From contig JAQUAP010000001.1 of the NCBI GenBank assembly GCA_028687205.1, positions 7,509-71,508 of the forward strand: 64,000 nt of DNA. Reading direction: 5' to 3'. The notes beneath the pieces were generated by a model. The model was not told the DNA's origin. It saw only the letters and a list, made by a program, of their open reading frames with translations, and made no database searches. Shown piece after piece: positions 56,201 to 62,200 of this stretch. Each line of letters opens with the position of its first letter. Position 1 is the stretch's first letter. The position numbers were made by a program, and so were the translations under genes. This DNA comes from Candidatus Omnitrophota bacterium (lineage in GTDB: Bacteria; Omnitrophota; Gorgyraeia; Gygaellales; Profunditerraquicolaceae).

Positions 56201-59200
56201 CTAATACTCCATTTGCCAAGAACCTTATTATTGCAGGTTATAACTCTGACACTGCCCCGCCTGCAGGCGCCATCGCGCACAACTTTATTTCCAATGTAGT
56301 GCCAGCTTCAAGCTCAGTAATTGAGAAGTTGACAGGTTCCCAGATTGTAAGCCCCGAAGAAACCAGTGGTTCGACTCGTGTAAACTCCAAAACCGCGAAT
56401 AGCGGCGTTTTTGTTCCTACCGAATCTTCTTCACCGGCAATAAACAAAGATAAGTTGATAGAATTAACGGAATTATTGCTTAAGGAAGCACCGCGTCTTA
56501 CTGGCCAAATTAAGTCTCGTGGACGCCAGAATATAGACAGGTTAGCCCAGAAGAGAATCGCTGTTTTTGCAGCTAAGCATGGAGTAACTGCAGAAAAGGC
56601 AGGAGAGATTATTGACTATCTTGCTGCCTATGAAGAAATGCTGGGAGAGTTAAAAACAATACAGGATGATAATAAGAAACAGATTAGGTTAAATGGGGAA
56701 AGTAAGGAAGTGGATATAAGCATTGAAGATCTATTCAGCAGGCCGGAAATACAAAAAGTTGTTAACAGGATTAACGATAGAGATCTGGGGGATATGAACG
56801 AAGAGCGTATCCGGAAGATTTTCGATATAGCAGAAGAGGTTTTAGCCGTGCTTATTACTACTGTTCCGGAAGCAGAAGAATTATTCAATAAAAAGTTTGC
56901 TGAACAATTCACAGACACATATATTAAAGAGGCGATTACAGATATAGGTAAGAGAATGGAGAGAATGGAGGACAACCAGAAAACACAAGGAAAAGCTATA
57001 GAAACACAAGGAAAAGCTATAGAAACACAAGGAAAAGCTATAGAAACACAAGGAAAAGCTATAGAAACACAAGGAAAAGCTATAAAAGGAATAGATACAA
57101 GGTTAGGAGAAGTACAAAGAGCCCAGGAACAATTTAGAGCAGATGTTAATGCTAGATTTATTGTTATAGAAGCAGCACAGGTCGAGGTCAATGAAATTAT
57201 TGTAGCCATCAATAACTGTATTGCAGGAGCCCTGCGTAATTTTAAGGTTAAGCAAGGAGTTTGGAGAATCAGAGAAGAATACAAGAGATTAGGCAAGAAG
57301 TTTACTATTTTGGAGGTAAAGAGAATTATAAATAATGTGGCCGCCCAGTTAGATCTGTTAACTGAACGCGTTAGAATTTTTGGAGCTTCCGAGAAAGAAA
57401 TCGCAGATCTTCCCGAAAATATTAGAAAAGATTCTATAGTGCTTATATCTGAAGGCGATAAATTGCATGCTGTGCCCATAAAGGCAATGGTATTAAAGAA
57501 AGATGAAAAGGAAGATTATTATTTCTATGCCCAAGAAAATAATGTACAGGGCGGGACTGTACTGAATAACAGGAGAATATATTTATCAGAATTGGTTAGA
57601 CTCAACGGAAAGATAGTTATAATTTCCTATGAGGAGTATAAAGATTCTTTTAAATATGAATTCTCTGATCAAGAGATAGCTCAATTAAAAGGAGAGGTTG
57701 AGGGAACAGGTATCGGCGGCGGCGCAGGAACCGGCCAGGGTGGAGCCGGTGCTGGCGCTGGCGCCGGAGGCAGCCCGTTAGGCGGCGGAAACGCTGGCGC
57801 CGGTACTGATGATGATAAATATGATACAGCCGGAAGCCCGATGTTAGATACGCATGATATAAAGCCATATAATATTCCTGAAGTCAATATGACAATAGAC
57901 CCTGCATCTTATCGCGCTACGGCTGATCTTGCTCCTCCTGTAGCTGCTCTTGCTTTGAATCCTGCAATAAATACTCTCACTGAAGAATTATTCGTGATTG
58001 AAAAAGGCGATAAGGCCTATGCGGGTAAAACGCTTGAAGAGGCCTATGATAAAGCTTATGGCTTAGAAACAGAGGAAAAGCCCGTAAGGAAAGCAAGTAT
58101 CTTTAGCTGGGTTAATGAACATCCTAAGGCGGTAAGTTTAGCTTTGGCAGGCCTGGCTTTTGGCCTTGTCTATGTAGGCGGGCCGTTACTAAATAATATA
58201 GGTAATGCCTGGGCTGCAGACCTCCAAACAGAACCGGTAGCCCCGCAGACAGTAGATTCATTTGCAGTTAAAAAAGGCGATACTCTCTGGAAGCATTTCA
58301 GGGCGGACTGGAAGAAGGCATATGATGCTAACCCGCAAATTCACGGCCGCTTAGGCGAAAAGATAGGCCCGCAATACCCGGATACCAAACAAATCGTAAT
58401 TATCTATCCTAACGAGAAAATCAAGAAGCCCGCTGTTGGGCCAGTTCAGAAGGCGGAAGAAAAGGTTACTGCTAAGCCGGAAACCAAATTAAAACCTGAA
58501 GAAACTCTAGCACAGCCACCTGCCGGACAAGAGGTAATTTCCAAGGAAGATGCGGTAAAGGGAAAAAGCGTAATAAGCCATATAAAAGAATTCTTTAATA
58601 ATAATAAGGCAACAGTATCTTTCGCTTTAGGATTGATTATTACCGGAATCTTAGTGAGGGTTTTCTGGCCGAAAATTACCAAATTATGGAATAGTTACAG
58701 AGAAACAGCAGCTAAAAAAGCAAGAGAATCTGCGGCGAGAGAAGAACAGGAGAGATTGGCTAAAGAGGCGGAGGCCAAAAAGGCAGTTGAAGAGAGAGCA
58801 AGGTTAGAAAGAGAAGCAGCGGAAAGGTTGGTGGCAGAGAATGCTAAGAAAGCCGCGGAAGAAAAAGCTAAGGAAATTAAAGATTATCTAGGTTATTCCG
58901 AGTCAGGATATGAGGTTACGGCCAAAGAGGAAGTTTATCCTGAAGCCACAACTGGAAACCAGGAAGGTCAAATCTTAGCAGATAAAGAGCCCTCATCTAT
59001 TAAAGATAATATTGCTTTAGGAGACAGATACTATAGTGAGGGCAGATACTCAGAGGCTCTCCGGGCTTACCAGATAGCTGAAGAAGCTCTTCTAAATTTA
59101 AAGAGCGGATTCGATAGAATTCAGCTTAATACTGAAAATTGTTGCGAAGAAGAACTTAAAGCTAATGGGGCGACCAAAAATGAAATCAATAAATTAAATG

Positions 59201-62200
59201 GTAAATTAGTCAGAGTTGAAGTAATGGTTAGCAAGTGTTATTCAAAGTTGGGTGACCAGAAAAAAGCAGTTGAGGTCTTAAATTCTGCTAAGTTAATTAA
59301 TCCTACTGTTTTTAAACAAATTTTAGCTCAAGAAGAAGCAACCTCTTCGCCGCTTAACCAGATACCCGTTGTTCCTGCTGCGGTAACCATAGTAAGAAAT
59401 GCCACAATAACCAGCGCTTCCCTCAACAGATTAGCCGCCGTAATCGCTTACGTAAGAAGTCTGAAGAATAATCGCGCTGATCTTGAAAGGGTATTTAGCG
59501 CCCTGGAGACCAAAGCTACAGCAACCGGCAGGAACATTCATAATATACTCGCTCCTCCGTCACTGCGCGCTGCTGCATCTGTGGGAAGTTCACCTGTTGA
59601 AGTTTACAGCAACACAAACGGAGGAGGGCAAAATGAAAAACTTACTGCAGGAATTCGAAGAGGAATTAAAGATGTTAGAGACGCAATACTTAATAGAGGA
59701 ATTAGCGGAAAGACGCTTAAGAGCGGTCCAGGTAAGCCTGGAAGACCGTGGTATCTTGGAGCCGACTGCTACGCAAGAATAAAGGCATTCTTACAGGAAA
59801 ACCGGCTTCATAGCTTAAGTGAGCGTGTAATTCTGCTTATTCGTGCTCCGCCTTACCTATTATTATATCGTGCAAACACAGTTGTAATTGCCGCAGTTCG
59901 TAATTCCTTATTACCAGTCTTATCCAATACCAAATCAATCACAAATAACCTTATAAACTTAACTTTAACCAAGCTGCTAACTCTTTCCGTGGCAGGAGTG
60001 TTAGCGGCTTATGTTGTTGTCTGGGTGGCGCAGGAGCCCTCCTCCAGGGAAATGACCCCTCTTGTTGCCACCCTGACAACAATAATAATAGGAGGTGCAC
60101 TATGTGTCCTATCAATGTCAATGAAATCAGAATCGACCACATCGTTGACTTTACCAAGGACAGGACTACGTTTGCTGCAGCCCGCCAGAATGACGGCCAC
60201 CTTAGGATCTTTCTTATCAATGATCTTACCGGTACCGTCTACACTCGTAATGGACGTGCAGATAGCTGGGAGGAAGTTATCGGGGCTAATTGCGAGCTTA
60301 TTAGGGCAAAGATCAGCGACGCAAGGGGCTATGGGGTCCCGGTCTACAAAGTCAACGCAGAACACAACTAATCTAGCCTGGGCAGGACTCAACGTTCCTG
60401 CCCTGGCTGGAGCAGTTTCATCCAGCCCGGTCAGCAACATCGAGAAAACCATAGGTAGATTTATAATACTGCCTTTGTTGGTTATAGGCATTTTATGGGG
60501 CGGATATAGGCTAGTTGATTTTACTTTTGGGAAGACATCTTCGCTTGTCCATGAATGGGCATTATCTCAGAAACAAAACTTAGGGTATAAAGCTTACAAT
60601 TTACTCACCGGGAAAGAAATACCTTTTGACGAGATAGCCGTTACGAATACCCTGGTTATCCTCGGTAAGGGAGCAAAAGTTTCTAGCGATGACATCTATT
60701 ATGGCAGGTGTATTTATTTCATCTTCATCGATAACGGTGGGAAAGCAGTTGCTGTTCTGCATGCTCCCGGATCCAAGGACCTAGTCGAGTGTCTTGCCGA
60801 TACAATGGAGAATGCGAAGGGATTATTAGAAAAGAATGGTGTTAAAGTTTACGGAGCGATAGCTATTACTGGTTATGTAACCAGGGAAAATGAGAGAGCA
60901 ATTGCTATGTTGCCTAAAAATTTGAAGCTCTTTACAAAAGAGACTGGCCAGCACACTACTGAGGTTATCGTATACGCAGATGGGAAGAACATTTCAGTTA
61001 TCGGCCTTGGCCCGATTTATCAAGGGCCTATTTCAGGATTTATCCAGCAGCCTTCTTCCAGTCCGGTGGAAGTCACAAGAAGAGAAGCGTTAAAGCTGCT
61101 GCTTGGCATATTAGTTATCGCCAGCCAGGCCAGCGGAATTATCGGCTGCGCAAACAAATCCAAGGATATTGCTCCGGAAGAATTATTAGCCAAGTTGAAG
61201 TCCGTTGTACCCGAAGGAATAATCAAAAAAGCTGCCCAGGCCTGGGGAGTTGAGCCGGAATTATTAGCCGCCATTGTTATGGAGGAGGTTGAATATACCC
61301 AAAACCTTAACTTGGCAAGCTATATACTTAAGGAATATATTCAGCCTACTTTTATAAAATTTGGCATCAACGGGACATTCGGCATAGCCAGGACTGCCTT
61401 GCCGGATACTTTAAATGATACGTTCTGGAAGAATATCCAGACCTACGGCGAATCTTTGAAAATAAGGACTCAGGGTAAGCGGTCTTTTGAAGAATTAATG
61501 GAAGTTGTAAAAGTTGCCCGCGAGCGCAGGAACCTGAAATCGGTCAGGTCCGCAGAAACAGCTCTGCTTTACGATGTATTCAGTGTGCCGGAATTCAATG
61601 TATTCATAAGCGCGTATTGGATTAGCATAAAATTAAGATTAAACGGCTCAAATCGGGCCCTTTCTAAGGAAGAAAAGGCGATTATGCGCTATAAGGGCAT
61701 TGTCAATGCCGGTCAGCGCCTTGAAAGGACTAAATTTTTCTATTATTGGCTAAAGGAAAAGCAGGTATTGGCAACTTCTTCCAGCCCGGTGGGCGCCTAT
61801 GTTACTACGCACGCAACCTCCAGCCCGGTTGAGGAAGCGGCCGTTGAGGCTATTAAAAATCTGGAGTCTCCGGAAATTACCGATCGCCGCAGAGCTTTTA
61901 AAACAATGACCGACAACCCCTGGTTAATCGAAGAATGGTTAACTGTCGAATGTATCGAGGCGCTTGTTAAGGTCATCCAGGATGACGAGAATGCCGAAGT
62001 AACCCGCGGCAATAAGTTGATGAAAAAATACAATACGCACGAACAAGAGGGCATAAACTGGTATCATGTAAAGCACAGCGCCATTTATCTCCTTGCCACA
62101 TATCTCCTTGAGCCTATCGCTATAGAAAAATTGGGTTTAGAGAAATTCATATATCTTCTGTCAGTCATTGAGGGCGAATGTGGGGCCAAGAGCAGAGCGC

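Noticed and set aside
56981..57084. CRISPR array
   Set aside because: The repeats are directly tandem with no spacers and keep the reading frame; no cas genes are present.
56628..57479. 283-residue minus-strand ORF opposite the 21-bp repeats
   Set aside because: Its repeats (IAFPCVS) are the antisense reading of the coiled-coil heptads, a shadow of the giant gene.
59483..59632. Upstream extension of nested ORF 1
   Set aside because: The residues before the ATG at 59633 look like shadow sequence, and the Shine-Dalgarno sequence fixes the start at 59633.
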